NCBI GenBank assembly: GCA_037976565.1
Contig: CP137670.1
Span: forward strand, 13,230,600 to 13,294,599
Direction: 5' to 3'
DNA from: Mesocentrotus franciscanus
Taxonomy: Eukaryota; Echinodermata; Echinoidea; Camarodonta; Strongylocentrotidae
Length of the DNA stretch: 64,000 nucleotides
The position numbers were made by a program, and so were the translations under genes. Positions 23,301 through 38,300 of the stretch are shown piece by piece (positions within the stretch are counted from its first letter, which is position 1; each line of letters opens with the position of its first letter). A model generated the notes under the pieces. That model saw only the letters and a program-made list of their open reading frames with translations. It made no database searches and was not told the origin of the DNA.

Positions 23301-26300
23301 AATATGGAAGAACCGAATCATGTTGAATTTCCCTAATATTTCAAACACCGTGCAGGAGACACGTACTTCTTTCAATCCCAGTTACCTGTTTGGCATTGAT
23401 CCCCCATCCATCTTGGATGACAGGTGGATGACAAACAAACACCAGTCAGAAAGTTACAATCATCAGCACCACCAGAACAATGGCATGTCTTCGAACAAGA
23501 GCTGAAACATCCTGAAACTAAACAAAAGATGTAAAACTGCCTTAGGAAGACATTTCATCTTCCATAAAACTAGAATTTAAATTCAAAGGAAAAAAGGGAT
23601 ATCGCATAATATTGGAGAAAAATGTACTGTCATGAGAATAAACAGATACCGAATATTGAAGTATACTATCACACTTTTGAATAGCAAATCATAATATTGA
23701 ACAAGTCAAACAATGGATATTAAGATCTTTGAGTTATATGGGGATGTTATTTATTGTCAGAAAATGTACATATAAGTGGATTTGCTAATTTGATAAAATT
23801 GATAAAATGGTAGGGACCATCATGCGAGCATTCATTTCTAAACATCTGTTGTATTTCAATTGAAAATATCACTAAAATTCATCTTACATGTCATACAGTT
23901 GGCTGGAAACTCGACAGAATCAGTGACATATCCCAAGTCGCACCGCCCTTCTACCTCGTCACAGTATCCAGAATCTTTATGGCATGCTGTGCCATTCCTG
24001 CAATTGCATTTCTGTGTACAGTTAGTCCCGAAGTATCCGTTTGGGCAAACAGAACGAACTAAAATGAGGAAATATGTTTTGTTTTTTTTTTAATGAAAAA
24101 AACATAGGTCATGGGCAGCAATGTTAAGCGAAAGACATTCCTTTAATATGTACACTCATTTACTATGTCATTACGTTAAAAACAGAAACAAAATGAAGGC
24201 AACATGCATTTTTATTCCGTTTGTCGGTTTACCGATGTATTAAAATCACGGCATAGGAATATTCAAAAAGAATTGGCTTTTTAAATCACATCGAAAAGAA
24301 GTTGCGTTGGGAAAAAATAGTCAAAATAAAAGTTTGGGACTTATCTCGGGTAATTTCTTACCAATACAATTTATTCAGCTTTGTTATGAACCTTCATATG
24401 TCATTTTCAAGTACATTAAATGATTGTACCTTGACATGCTGGTCCAGACCATCCTAGCGAGCAATCTTCAAGGCATTGTCCGGTGAAGTCATCACAATCT
24501 GCCCCATCAGTACAATGACATTCTTGAAGACAATCCGCTCCAAACATACCATCTGCACACGCTTTAGGACGAAATAGAAGTGATATTACGAGATTGTTGG
24601 ATCAATTGAGATATTATTTAATTAATTTGCTCCCCAAAACATTTTAAATCGCATTCGACCTAAACATATTTTCGTGCAAGTAATACCCAGGTCCCCGTTC
24701 TAAAATCATGATAATTTCCATGCATATATAATTATATAAACCCCTTTATTCATATTTACATCTCAGACAAATTCTGTGTAAGGATTTGGATTTGAACCGT
24801 GAAAATTGTTTAAAACGCAAGGTTAAAATATCATTTTTATGTCAAGGTTTCTGGTTTCTTCCCAAGATCAATCATGATAGCAGTCGTTTTAGCACTTACT
24901 TTCATTGCAGTAGATTCCTGTATATCCAGCCAAACAGGTGCATCCATAAGGATCATGTAGACAGATCTGACTTCCAGCACACTGGTCCAGAGGCTGACCG
25001 GGTCCACATTCAAATTCACAGTCCCAGCCAAACTTATGAATCCCACATGCTGCATGGAAACGTATATATTAAAGGGATTAATTTAGATATAACTCACACG
25101 TTCTAAAAGGGTCCTTTTTCCGATTTGAGAAGAGAAGAGCATGTAATATTCAAACCTATTAAAATCATGCAAAACTGTTAAGTCTCAAGCAACAACATTG
25201 TTATTTCTTCTTGTTTTGATTGGGAAAAAGGTATATTTTGAGTCATCATAATCATTGGCAAATAAGCATTGAATTAAAAGTAATAGTTACTTATGGAAAC
25301 AAACAAGTGGAAAATAGTTCATCTTCTCACGAAGGTTATGTACGTAATACAATAATAATTGTTTCATTAGTATTACTAGTATTAGTTATCATTATGTTAA
25401 TCATCATTATTACTTTTAAAATTATCGTCATCATCATTATCATCATGAGTCTTCTTCTTTTTGCTCTCTTCCTTTTCCTTTCCTTCTTTTTCTTCTTCTT
25501 TTTCTTCTTCTCATTCTTGTATTTATTTGTATTGTTGTTATTATTATTGTTTGGAATTACCTTCTTAAAACGATTAGTATCTAATTGTAAAGATTCATTT
25601 TATGGCAAAGAATGTATTGGACATAGAAGAGAAAAGGGTTCTAATGGATTCATTTTCTACAGAGATTTCTTTATTGTACCTTGGAGGCAGTTCTTTCCAG
25701 CATGGCCAGGAGGACAGATGCATGTTCCTGAGAGTTCGTGGCATACACCTCCATTATAACAACTATCACACACACGATCGCATAATGGTGGATTCCATCG
25801 GCCATAAGGGCACTCTGTTAATACAATGAATCATGAACAACTATAATGTATATCCCACTTGGGCGTTAATCCCTGGAGATGAGGGTAAACACCCCTCCCA
25901 CACACACACACTCCTTGGAATGGATTTAGGGTACTGATATCCGAAAGCAAGTAGCTTAATGAAATGAAGTGAAACGAAAAGACGCGTTCGGAACCTAAAA
26001 TGCATAGTGGTTGAAAATCATACCTTAATTCTAAAGAAGTATATTTCAAATATCCAATATCAAGTATCCTACAGCACCAAGCTGAAAGCAAGACACCCCA
26101 AGATGAATTATTGCATAACTTAAAGAAGGTTTTCAAAGTATGCAAATATATTCATCACATTTCTGTTGAAAAGATCCTTAAAGTTCCGATTTCGGAAATG
26201 AAATGGGCTACAATTTTAACTGAACCTTTTCAAGACTGGAAGAAACTTTACACAATGCCTTTAAAATGTTGCCTTTCTACGAAACTTCGTTATTTTCAGT

Positions 26301-29300
26301 TCAGAATTTTACATCGAATACTAGGGGTCAAAAGGTATCTTCACATTATGGGCATAGCTAATTCTAGTTTATTTTTATTTTGCTTGTCCTCTGTTGAAAG
26401 TATGTCACACTTGTTTTGGGAATGCCCTGTTACGCATCAATTCATTTAAGACTTTCTAAGCTCTTTTCTAAACAATGAAGTGCTTTTTAATACAAATTCC
26501 CTTTTTGTTTGGTTTCCCAGATGGTATGCAATCTATCTTTAATTTTGTCATTTTATATGCAAAACACTATATATTCTCTGCGAAATGCAAAAGGAACGGC
26601 TATCTTTGAATTCTTTTAAGAAGATGCTTAAACGTTTTTATGAAGTTGAGTGGGTTCTTTGTATCAAACGCAATAAATTTGTTGTATTACTAGATAAATG
26701 GAGACATGTGCAACTGATGTAACAATGTTTGTTTTACCGATATGTCACAACATGTGCTTTGTTCAAATCCATTGTTTTGTTCTTCCTCAAGAATGATTGA
26801 ATAAAATTTTTCTTTGAAAACAAAAATTATTTAAATATATGATTTTGAAAAATCATAACTTGATTAAAAAGTGGCTGAACCAAAAGGCATAATGGTTGAA
26901 AATCATAATGTCATTGTAAAAGTTAGAAGCACATCATTAGGACATAAAGCTGTTTATATGTTAATAATTGTAAATCCTCGATTAGGCTTTATACTGCAGA
27001 AACTTTCATTCAATTTTGGAAATTACAACATTAGATTCCTCGATATTAATTATTCTTTACTGTCTAATTAACCAAAATACATCTGATCGATTAGATACGG
27101 TTTTTGTTGATTAATGTTATTACATTTTAATGACCATCATATACTCATATGATGAAGTTAATCAGAACTCAAGGGAACATTTCAATTTTATTTTGAAGTT
27201 CCTTGTCAATTCACATCCCTACGACCAATATGCAATGATATACTTTTAATGAAGAACAAAATCGAACCCTTCACGATGAGTCTTATAAAGCTGAATTGAT
27301 GTTGTTCCAGCGTTCCATCCATATACGTCACATACACACCGGCGTCTGAGACAGATGCAGATTGGATTGTGTGTGATAGACTGCCAGAACTCATTCCAAT
27401 AAGTGAATAAGCCCAGTCTACATCAGTGAAATTCCGCCATCGTATCCCGGCTTCTTCTACCATCCCTGCCGTGCTCATCACACTGAGTGTGATATCATCT
27501 CCAATATGTATTATCTTTGTAAACCGACCATCACTGGGTTGTAATTGACCTATAAAGAATACGAAGGAAAATCGACAACACCTTACATTACAATCTTATT
27601 TTTTCTGATTCAATAAAATTGCGTGATCACGTCTTTCATTCTCTCTCTTTCTCTCTCCCTCTCGCTCTATTTATGCTCCGTTATTTTTAAATTGTCATTA
27701 ACTAAATATTCTTAGAATGAAACAGCAGGGGAAGGTATGTTTCAAGCATTAACATTTATGGTATTGAGGAGTGTGTTGAGTTTCAACATAATCATAACAT
27801 TTGCTTTTTAGAAATATTTACATTAAGTTGAAATTGTCTGTTGTATTATAATTTTAAATGTAAAACTATTAACAACAAAATTATTGATAACCTTACCAAG
27901 TTAGTATGTTAAAAATTGATATGTCCCAATTTGTGTCTTGATAATGTGACATATTAAAGCTTACATAGGAAAATGTTCAACAAACGCCCTCATTTAACCT
28001 GTCCACCTTGCATTCTTCAGTTACGAAAAACGCACACACTAATTTACTAGAGGTATGAATAACTTAGTTTTTAACTGTATGTGCAATCCTATATATGTAC
28101 GGGAAGAAAGAAGAATGCCAAGAGGAACAGATGACATTCTACTGGCTGTCACCGCAGAACATTCGAAAACCCCCAAGCCCTCCATAGTATCTGGAAGAGT
28201 CTGCCTTAATACTACAGATGATACATCATTGCTGTCTCCTGGAGCTGTGTAACTATCGAAAGTTATAGACTCGGTAAGACGGACGAGTCTTCTGGTGGAA
28301 AATGTGAGAATCTCTTCATTCTCTGAACCGAGGAGACAGATAAATGACGCATCCGAGTCCGGGAGTCCTCCACCGTAGGGTGATGGAGTAGCTGCCATTA
28401 AACGTACAGGAAGGATCTGTCGCGGACCTATGGGAAAATCATTATGTTTTTCAAGTAATTAGTGTCCGCCTAGTATCTTCGTTGAGGGAGAAGTAAGGGG
28501 AAATATACATAACGTTGCCAAGGCAATGACTTATCTCCCACTTCCAAAAAAACCTTACATTTCGTATTTCATGATAACGTTTGGTCCTTGTTGTTACATA
28601 AAAATAAATGTTCATACATATATTTTTTAACAAATTCACCTCCTGTTCTAAAAATGTATGGGAAACTCAAGCTAAATAATACATGACACTTTATGAAGTC
28701 ACGTTTCCCTCGAGTTATCAACTGTAGGATAAAACCTAAATAACTAGGAATGTTTAATAGATCGATTATATATTTCAAATGATAAAGTATTTCCCTTTTT
28801 GTCATTGAAAATACTGTACAAGCATGGATTACGATGAGTGATATTCTGTTTAAAGTGTAAACCAACTATGGATTTAAAACAGGGATTACACAATATTATA
28901 GAATGTTATCAATCGATATATTGTTTCGTTTGTGGCATTTAAAAATTTAATGTAAAAAGGTGGAACGGGAATCATTTGAGCATGGACTATCATAAAGGAG
29001 TACTCCTGAACATAGATAATAGAAATATAATACCAATACTCACTCGGAGGTTTTTCACATGCGAACCTGAGGTAGGATGTACATGGTAGTTTTCTCCATC
29101 CATTATTTACCTGCTGATGAACACATCTTTCATTCTCAAATAGGGTTTCATCACCATTCGACCAAGCAGGAAATCTCCAAAGGTAAAATATGTTCCAAAC
29201 AGCAACGTGTTATCACAGTATTAATAAAGAAATATTTTACTTTAAAGGGCGTAATCATGACAAGTTAAAAATGTTATGTCAAGGGTTTTAATTTAGTTAA

Positions 29301-32300
29301 AATGTGTATCAATTCAAATGTAAATATATATAATTATGCCTTTCTTGGAAATCATGATCAGAGATTGCATTTTAGGCTCCATGAGCTCCGCATAAAAAAG
29401 GAAAGTAAGACAAATTCATTATTTTCAACTTTTTCGAGGGGGGGGGGTGCCATCAATCAATTGGAAATTCAACTTGTATCTCCGATAATCATGATTTTAA
29501 AGTTACATACCAGTTTCTACCTATTGCATTTTGTCTGCAAAATGATATGATCACAGTTTGTCAAAAGTAGGATATTGTTGTGTGTGTGTATGTATAAATG
29601 ATACAGTTTAACACATACTCATTATTGTTGAGTGGAGTGCCATCAATCCATTGGAACATGTTCTCTTGATTGATATGCTCGAGTCCAAACCAAAACGAGT
29701 CACCTTCAGCCAAGTTAATGAGATGCAACTGCAATTGGTGAATGCGTTGAGAGAATAAATCAGAAAGAGAAAATCACCGATGATTATTTCTAATGTGCCA
29801 TGATCATGATAGTGTGATAACTGTATTGATATGTCTATAGTCTATGACATAATTGAAAGTTGAACTAGTTGAAATAAGATATAATTTTGTTTCCTTATAA
29901 CTTGCTCATCACAGCGATATCATGCTGCTCTATAACCCTATTCTGATTGTTTTTTACATAACCTACTATCCTTTATTTCTCTTACATTATTTTTCTTGTT
30001 TCTATTTTCTATTTTTGGAACACACAATTGCTAAGTTATTACGTTTTATTTATGCATTCCATACTTGAAGTTAGACTTGTCAATATTACGATGCGTCCTT
30101 ACATTGATTTCTTCTGTTTTTGGCTGGGCAAGATCACCTCCTTGAGCCTGGCAGTACTTTCTAGCAAACGAGTATGACGTCATCGAGGATTGAGAGATAT
30201 AGTACAGGGTTCCATCAAGGCGAATCCACTTATATTCTGGAACGTCTATATATTGATTAAAACAAGGTGATTGCCATTATTAGATGTTCATCGTGTTATA
30301 AGAAAAAAAGAAGAGAGAATTTCAAACAATTACATTTCATTGCATTTATCATAGTCATACTGATAAAACACGTGACCAGAGATGAGAAGATCATGGATTC
30401 CCTCTCCGACATGGCACTTTAATCTAACCTACTTTTCTCCACCCAGGTGTTTTTGGTTCCCTGTAGTATGCAAACGTTTCTTTTGTTGGGTTTAAACCGT
30501 GTGCGTCTGTAAAATAACACCTGGCTATAGTACTCCTCAGAGAGTGGAGAATGTGCACACATTGTGTGTATGGACAAACCTTGACCGGGTGACGGAGATA
30601 ATAATAAAATGCTAAGAGATATTGTGTATGCAGCGCTAAATATTAAAACATAATTTTTATTAAAGTAGATTGTTAACATGCATTTGCAGATGTGTTTAGA
30701 CATGACAATATTTTCAGCAAATTTGTAGTATTAATACAAGGCAATCACCGGATCGTGTCTCGCCCACCTGTGACAAACTTGTATTAATATTTCCAAAAGC
30801 ATCCCTGACCCGAGTCTGGTTTCACTTTATTTGTGACAAGAAATTCTAGCAGATAAACTTTAACATATGACCTCAAATGCCCTTTGACATTAGCATGTAA
30901 CCCTTGGAGGCACCATACGGTTTGAAGGTCCCCCAAGTGCATCTGTGACCGAAGTTTGGTCACAATAGGATTGATGGTTGCGAAAATACTTGTCACAAGA
31001 TAATTTTGCAGGACGGACGACGGACGAACGGACGCCATTTGGATCCCTTAGTCTCGCCTCCACCTTCGGTGGGCGAGACAATAATAACAATGATGATAAA
31101 CTGTTTTTGCATAGCGCATGTCACAGTATCATATAATTTATCTATGCAATTCTCAGTACAGTCAAGGAATAAATCATATCAAGTACCCACTTACTACACC
31201 TGGGTCTGGTGTGGCAAACGTAACTATTGTCTTGCCAGAGGACATAAGTGGTGCAGCAGGGATTCGATTCCTCTCTTTGAAGCATGTAGGACAAGATACA
31301 TAAGATTTTTTAAAGGTTGCAAAGTGCGCAAGTTTGTAAAGCCAAGTCGCTTTGCATCCTCGCATAATTGGTTTTCTTCATTTTGTCGTATTTTAACATA
31401 TTAATATAAGATAAAATCAATAGAATTTTAGTGCTTTCCGGGGGTTCAAACATTAACCCCCAAAAAAATCCCTTTAGCCTCGGGTTCAAGCATATAAGTT
31501 TTGTAAGCTTTGCAACGATCGAACCCCGTGCCAATAAATCCATAGTCTGGTGACTTTTCCACATGGGCAAAACCCGCTTATCAGGGAGGGTAAATTAAAT
31601 CAAAAATTAAACGTTTCTGCAACTCGACATCAGTTGATTAACGGCTCTCTTTGAAATTACTAGTTTCATTTGATAGACTTTTAAGCAATTAGAAATAGAG
31701 AGAGAGAGAAAAAAAGAAATGTTGGCAATGAAACAGAAATGACCATACGTGTTAGGTCAAGTGACTTACCCTGATAGCGTTCACATATGAAGGGTCGGTC
31801 GAGATTACACTGACGATCAACCCATCCCATGTCTGAATCAGAAGAAAGAGTGGCGCAATCTTCATTACGAACGTTGTTGGGTTCAGGATCCCTCCATGCT
31901 GAATACCTGTGTGTATTGAATTAAGAATAATGCAAAACAAAAAAAGCATGCAGGAATAAACAGACGGTTATACGAAAGAATGGTTCTATAAAATAAAGTG
32001 CGTCTTCTTTCTTCTTTTTTTTGGAGGAGGGTGTATTTTGTTAAAGTTTTTTCTTTCTGCGTTGTATATTCAGATATGAAATCCGAATTCTGATGATTGG
32101 ATTATAATGACCAATGTCATATAAATTCACTGTCTTATATATTGGCTTTAAACTTGTTAGTTTCTCAACTGGATTTTTGAGCCGAAACATCCATAAGAAT
32201 ATATCCGGGGGGGAGGGGGTACTCACATATTAAGACATACGGGGGTGTGTCGCTGTAATGGGTCACTTTTTCACAAAAAATCCCTAAACATGGGTCCCAT

Positions 32301-35300
32301 TTTAAACAAAAATATCTCTAAACAATGGGTCCATTTTTTCAGAATCTAAAAATTGTTCGGGTTCATGGCAAACACTTGAAAATTGTGAAAAATGGGCCTT
32401 ACTTCGAGAAAAATCCCCCAAAATGACCCTTAAAAAATGAGTAGGGGTTTCGAGGCTTGAGCAGCACACCCCCGTCCAAATCAAATCTGAGTACTCCCCG
32501 GAATATATTCTCTCAATCAAAATGTAAGCTTCCCCAGATCACTTTTCAATCTAAATCGAGAAAGAACTCATGAAATTGATGTATTCGAAAAGCGAAGTAT
32601 GCACTACTATTTTAACCAAATTATTTTGATTGCAAATTTGAAAGTTGTAATTTTTAGGCGGATTTTTTTTTTTAATGCACTTGTACAAAATATTTATTAA
32701 CAAGTATACTAACACACATCCTCCTTTTCATTACGACATGCAAAATTCACTTTTTTTTACTACCGACTGCAATAATTTCATTATCAAAACATAAGTTAGC
32801 GATCAAAGTGTGATCAAGCAAATTGTTACGCATACTTGCTTTTTAGACCAACAAATTACATCAATTAATGTTTTTCGAGTTACAATGAAAAATGTGTCGG
32901 ATTCTTTCTTTTTATTTTTGGGTCTATTATTTCAACCTACCTAAAATGAAAGGACATTTTACAAATCATATAATTAAAGAATAATATAAGTAACTTAGAG
33001 TAAGGCAGTTATTTCAAAGTAGAAACGATTAAGTGGGCATTATAAAGTAATTAAACCTACTGTAAAGGTGTTCCGTCGATCCATGTAAATGTACCTTCTA
33101 CAGCTTGGTCAGTCAAACCAAAAAATACGGGGCTATTTAATCCCGACATCCTGTCATGAAGAAAGGTCTGGTAAGAGGAAAACAGCAATGGTACCTCATA
33201 AACATCAATTGCTTATTCATGTTTTTATATTTGAATGGCTGTGAAGCCATTTTTATCGATTTCATAATTAAAATGGAATTAAAAAAATATGATAAACGAA
33301 TGAAAATTGTAATCAACATTACTCAATCGCCTGCTGTGAACCCGAAGGCGGTAAGTAAAGAATTAAAACTCTTCTGGCGCTTAGTAGAATATATTTGAAG
33401 TAAAAATCGTTCGTTCATTTGAAGCTGCTAAAAGATACTATGACAGGACTGTTCACGCGTCATGGCCATGTCATTTAAAACAATAATAAGAAGTTATGAA
33501 ATATATAAATTAAACTATTCACAATTCTTTATATAACGGTATAAACGTGAATGAAACAGGGGCGTCATCAGAGAAAATATTTTGAGATATATTGGAATGC
33601 CTCAAACATAAGGATTGGGGATGACAGTGTCTACATGAATCTCATATTATCTCCGCTATCAACTAAATATCACACTTTTTAATATTATTTAAATAGGCAT
33701 TCACGAGGAACCAATTGGCCTACTACGTCACAATCGTGATATTATGAAAGGATGTTTATTCCCTGTATGCCATAGCGAGAGACTTGCTCAATAGCTATGT
33801 AAACTTCCAAGGTGTGAAATAAAATACTAATAAAACAACAAACAGTACATAGGCCTAGGTTACATGATGACAACATTTTGGATAACATTAGCTGAAAGAA
33901 AAGAAGTATACTTGAACATACGTTGATATCGTGTGATTTGATGAGTGCTAAATCAGCTCCATGATACTGACAGTAGGTCCGTGCATCTGAGAAAGACCTA
34001 GCCAGCCATGGCGGAGAGATGAAATAATCTAGACCTCCAAATGATGCTTCACTGCTTCCATCAAATACTGTAATAAAACAGACCTTCTATTTGAGAGTGT
34101 ATCGTAATGAGAAAGACTGTGTTTTTTAATGAAATTTCGTCGACTTTTCTCTGCACAGTGTGCTAGGCATTCCTCAGATTCTACAGAGACCATTGTGGGC
34201 GCAACGGTCTACGCTACTTTTTGAATTTTCAACTAAATGGCGCCAGAAATTACTTTTATTTTCCAAATTTATATGCAAACAGAGAACCAATTAATTTGTT
34301 GTCATTTCTTAAAGATAACTTATATCTGAAATGTTTATTTCGTCGGTGTAGGAATACGAAAGAGTTAAAAGCAAGATTTTTTTTCATGAATCGAACAATT
34401 GAAGTGGCATTTTTTGTAGTAAGAGAAAGTTCCGAATGCAAATTTTACAACAGCCATACATCCCATGATGGTTTGATAAAATTGTTGTATTATTATGTTG
34501 TAATGATAACGGATTTCGGTTAAGGAGTAGCGCAATATTCAAAATATCTGAAAAGTATTTCAAAATTCTGCTTGTACGAAACATATTTCAAAGAGAATAG
34601 CTCTGCGATCGATTTCTTACACTAAACGAATTCCAAACTTCAGCCCTTTATCCTAATGCTAACCCCGACCCTAACACTAACCCTAACCTACAACCCAAAT
34701 GCCGTATGATCCCAAGACAATACGTTTGTTGCAATATAGCCCAGAGCAACTATCGCCAGAACACAATGAACTGTTTGATCATCAATATTCATACCTCCTG
34801 TACGTTCACAAATGTACGGCAAAGATTGCTGTGAAGTGTGATCATACCATGATGGGCCATCACGTAGACCGAGACAACCCCAGGAGTTAGGATCATTTGG
34901 TTCCGTGGAAGTATACCAATCATTATACCTTGGACAACAAAACGCTATATAAATTAAGTTAGCATTGTGATCGTTATTATATATATTATGATTAATAATA
35001 CTTGAAGTAGTAGTAGCAGCAGCAGTAGTAATATCACTATTGTTATATTTATTACCATCAATCTCATCATTATTATTATTAGTATTATTATTATTATAAT
35101 TATTATTATTATAATTTTATTGTTCCTGTAATATTGAGAATAATCATGGAGGTTCGGATATCCATCATTAAACTGAATTTGAATTTAAATATGTATTCAC
35201 ATTAACCTTATCCCCACCCCCCCCTGAGACGCTATATAAATTGAGTTCGCATTATGATCATTATTATATACTATGATTGATAATAATAATAATAATGATA

Positions 35301-38300
35301 ATATTTGGAGTAGTAGTAGTAGTAGTAGCAGCAGCAGCAGTAGTAGTAGTATTATTGTTATTATTATTTTCATCATCATCCTCATCATTATTATGTATAT
35401 TGTTATCATTGTTATTATTATTATCATCATTATTAGTAGTAGTAGTATCATCACTATTATTACTATTCGTGTAATATCGAGAATAATCATGGAGGTTCGG
35501 ATATCCATCATTAAACTGAATTTGAATTTAAATATGTATTCACATTAACCTCATCCCCCCTCCCCCTGAGATGCTACAATAATAATGTGAGTATGTAGCA
35601 TGCAAAGAAATAGAGCAGAAATCTGGTCGTAACAACATTATCTTGTATTGTTGAGCCGAGCTTTTTATATTCCATCTTCTTGATATTCAACTTAAACATA
35701 GATATTACAAAGGATGCTAATAAAGTATATTTTACTTTTAATGGACACTGAATACATTTAAATGAAAAATGCTTTTTAGGAGAATTGCAACTACAGATTA
35801 AATCTAGACATGCATAGGCGTTCATCAACATGTATTCGTTTATCTTGACAGATCTCGACAGAGCAAACATATGAGGAACATACTGGAGTGTAGTATCATC
35901 CAACCAGGTGAAATCTCCCCAGCCAATCCTCCAAAGCCCGAAGAGGTAACAAAAATATGGATTACTTGGATCAAACGGAGGAAGTAGCTCTTTGAGAAAT
36001 GTCTGTAAGAAAAATGGAAAAGAAAAAAATAATAATAAATATATGATTTATTCACCAGTTAGTTAGTAAAAATGGAAAACCTTAGCGTTAGCTGAGAGCT
36101 TTCCTTATGTTTTACCATGGTTTTGTTTGGGATTCTCTCTCTCTCTCTTTACCTCGCTATTCAAATTTGAGGTATAGACTGTGCATGTGAACTGCACTTT
36201 GTCTTTTTCTATAAATATTGTAAATTTCTCATATTATCTTGCAAATTGCGCGATAATGTTTGGATTTATTTGAATATTTAAATTATTATCACGTATTTCA
36301 TCCGTTGAAATTGCAATCAAACCTTGATAGCGAGCTAATTGTAATAGAATGATAAGAACATCAGCGAAATTGGTTTTATACAAGAGCTCTGTAGGCCCGC
36401 AAGAAATTATTAATGAAATATTCTATCATTGGAATGAAATGTGTATAATGTTAAAACACATAATATATTTTGTTTTCTGTTGAAATTCTTGGGGGTGACA
36501 GCCTTTTAAAAATAGTATGATCGTTTTCGTTTTGTTTTGTTTTGTTTAGTTTTTATTGCATAGCAATATATATAGTTATATTCTATTCTGCCGTGTAATT
36601 CAGCAAAGTACTGCGTTTTTCATGATTCGATATACAATAGGCAATTTGCGAATGAAATTTACATTTCAAATGCCATTGAAAAAACAATAATAGACACAAA
36701 TCAACATGCTTATCCACCCCCATCCCCGACCCCCATCCCCGACCCCCATCACACCCACAAACCACCTGAAAGCGGCAACATACATGATTTTCTGAGAATA
36801 TGGTCACTGAAATCTGGTTCGGCGTTGTTTGTTGTGACTAGGGTGGGGTCTCTCCATCGGGGGTGAACAGATTGAAACTCTAGGTACATGTAGTTTGCCC
36901 TGTGGCGTATATTTTTAGTTTCCTGGATTATCTTAGTCATCTTGACAGTGTGAATACTGTATAAAATATGTCATTAGACTTACGTTGACTTCGGCTGTCA
37001 TGATGATAGCCAAATCACCGCCATAACTTTGACATGTTTCCCTGGCAGCACTTGGCGTTGCATGAGGTGTGAAATTGATGAGATACTGAGATTCACCGAG
37101 CTCATGCCATCTACATCCAACTTCTGTTTATATAAAATTAAATAAAACCCTACGCTTAAATTGGATTGCAGCTACTGGACTTTAATTTAATTTTTTTTTA
37201 AATGTATTCAAAATGTTGGATAGGCTATCAAATCCATAATTTCAAAGAGCATAGATTACCCGTTGACAAGTATATTGACAATGCAACAATTTTATAACGC
37301 TTGGCATTATATTCAGGCACAGTACAGATCATTAAAGGGCAATCCAACCCGTGTAATAAGTTCATTTGTATGAAAGCACACAAAAAAGATAAACAGAATG
37401 GTGACAATTTGACATTAATCTGCCCAATGATAAGATAATTAGGAATATTTGAAAAGCGACATCACTAAATAAGTGCGAATCTCAATAGCAATTTGTTCCT
37501 TGGTTTGTGACGTAAACAGGAACCACTCTCCCGTTTGTCGTGTACAAAAATATCTTTAACATCTGTTTTTATCGTTTTTTTGCCCTTCCCTACATAACAG
37601 AGACATTACTGATTCAGCTAACTTGAAGATCCATCCATTACCTATTGTTAATTTACCTTTCAAAAATTCATAATTTTTCATTTTTGTCCGATTTTGTTCA
37701 ACATTTTCACCAGTCTGCTTCTCTGATTTTCGTGCTGTCTTCTTGTCGAGTAGTCTGCTATCAATGTTTGATTTCCCTTATATACACCAAGGTAACACGT
37801 ATTTCTAACAGGTAGCCTGTATGTTATTACATATTGAGGAAGATCCTTCTTTGTGCTGTGATTCCAGCTATCATGCGTAAGGGAATAATTTATATAAATT
37901 TTACGGCCATTTTTCGTGATTTATGTTTGCTAAAATTTGCTAAAAATGGTAGAATTTTCGCGGAAATGGCCGTAAAATTCATCCATAATAATTATAATAA
38001 TAATTGTATACATCGCCGATGTCTCTAAGCGCTTTACAGATATATTATTATCCCGGCTTTCCCGCACACAACGTATGCACATTCTGCTCTCCCTGGGGAG
38101 CATTCCAGCCAGGCGCCATGTTACAGACGCTCACAATGCTGATCAACCTACATTACGTTTGCATCCTACCGGATACCCATTTAACACCTGGGTGGAGAGT
38201 GGCAAATGTAGATCAACGTCTTGCTGGGATTTGAACCCCGTACCTTGTGATCGACAGTCCGGTGACTTATCCACTAGCCCACAATACCTCTACCATAATA

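Noticed and set aside
23502..23517. Nearer splice acceptors for the fifth EGF exon
   Set aside because: The AGs at these points put TGA in frame; the acceptor at 23518 with a T-rich tract restores the frame and an EGF pattern.
25220..25759. Plus-strand frame of 179 codons
   Set aside because: Low-complexity Ile/Val/Phe/Leu runs from ATT and TTC repeats; its end is antisense to a receptor EGF exon (25680-25814).
34655..34700. CCCTAA-like repeats resembling telomere sequence
   Set aside because: Only a few imperfect units (CCCGACCCTAACACTAACCC); too short and irregular for a telomeric tract.
35197..35548. Ile/Met/Leu-rich and Ser-rich frames
   Set aside because: Translation of AGT/ATT trinucleotide repeats in an intron.
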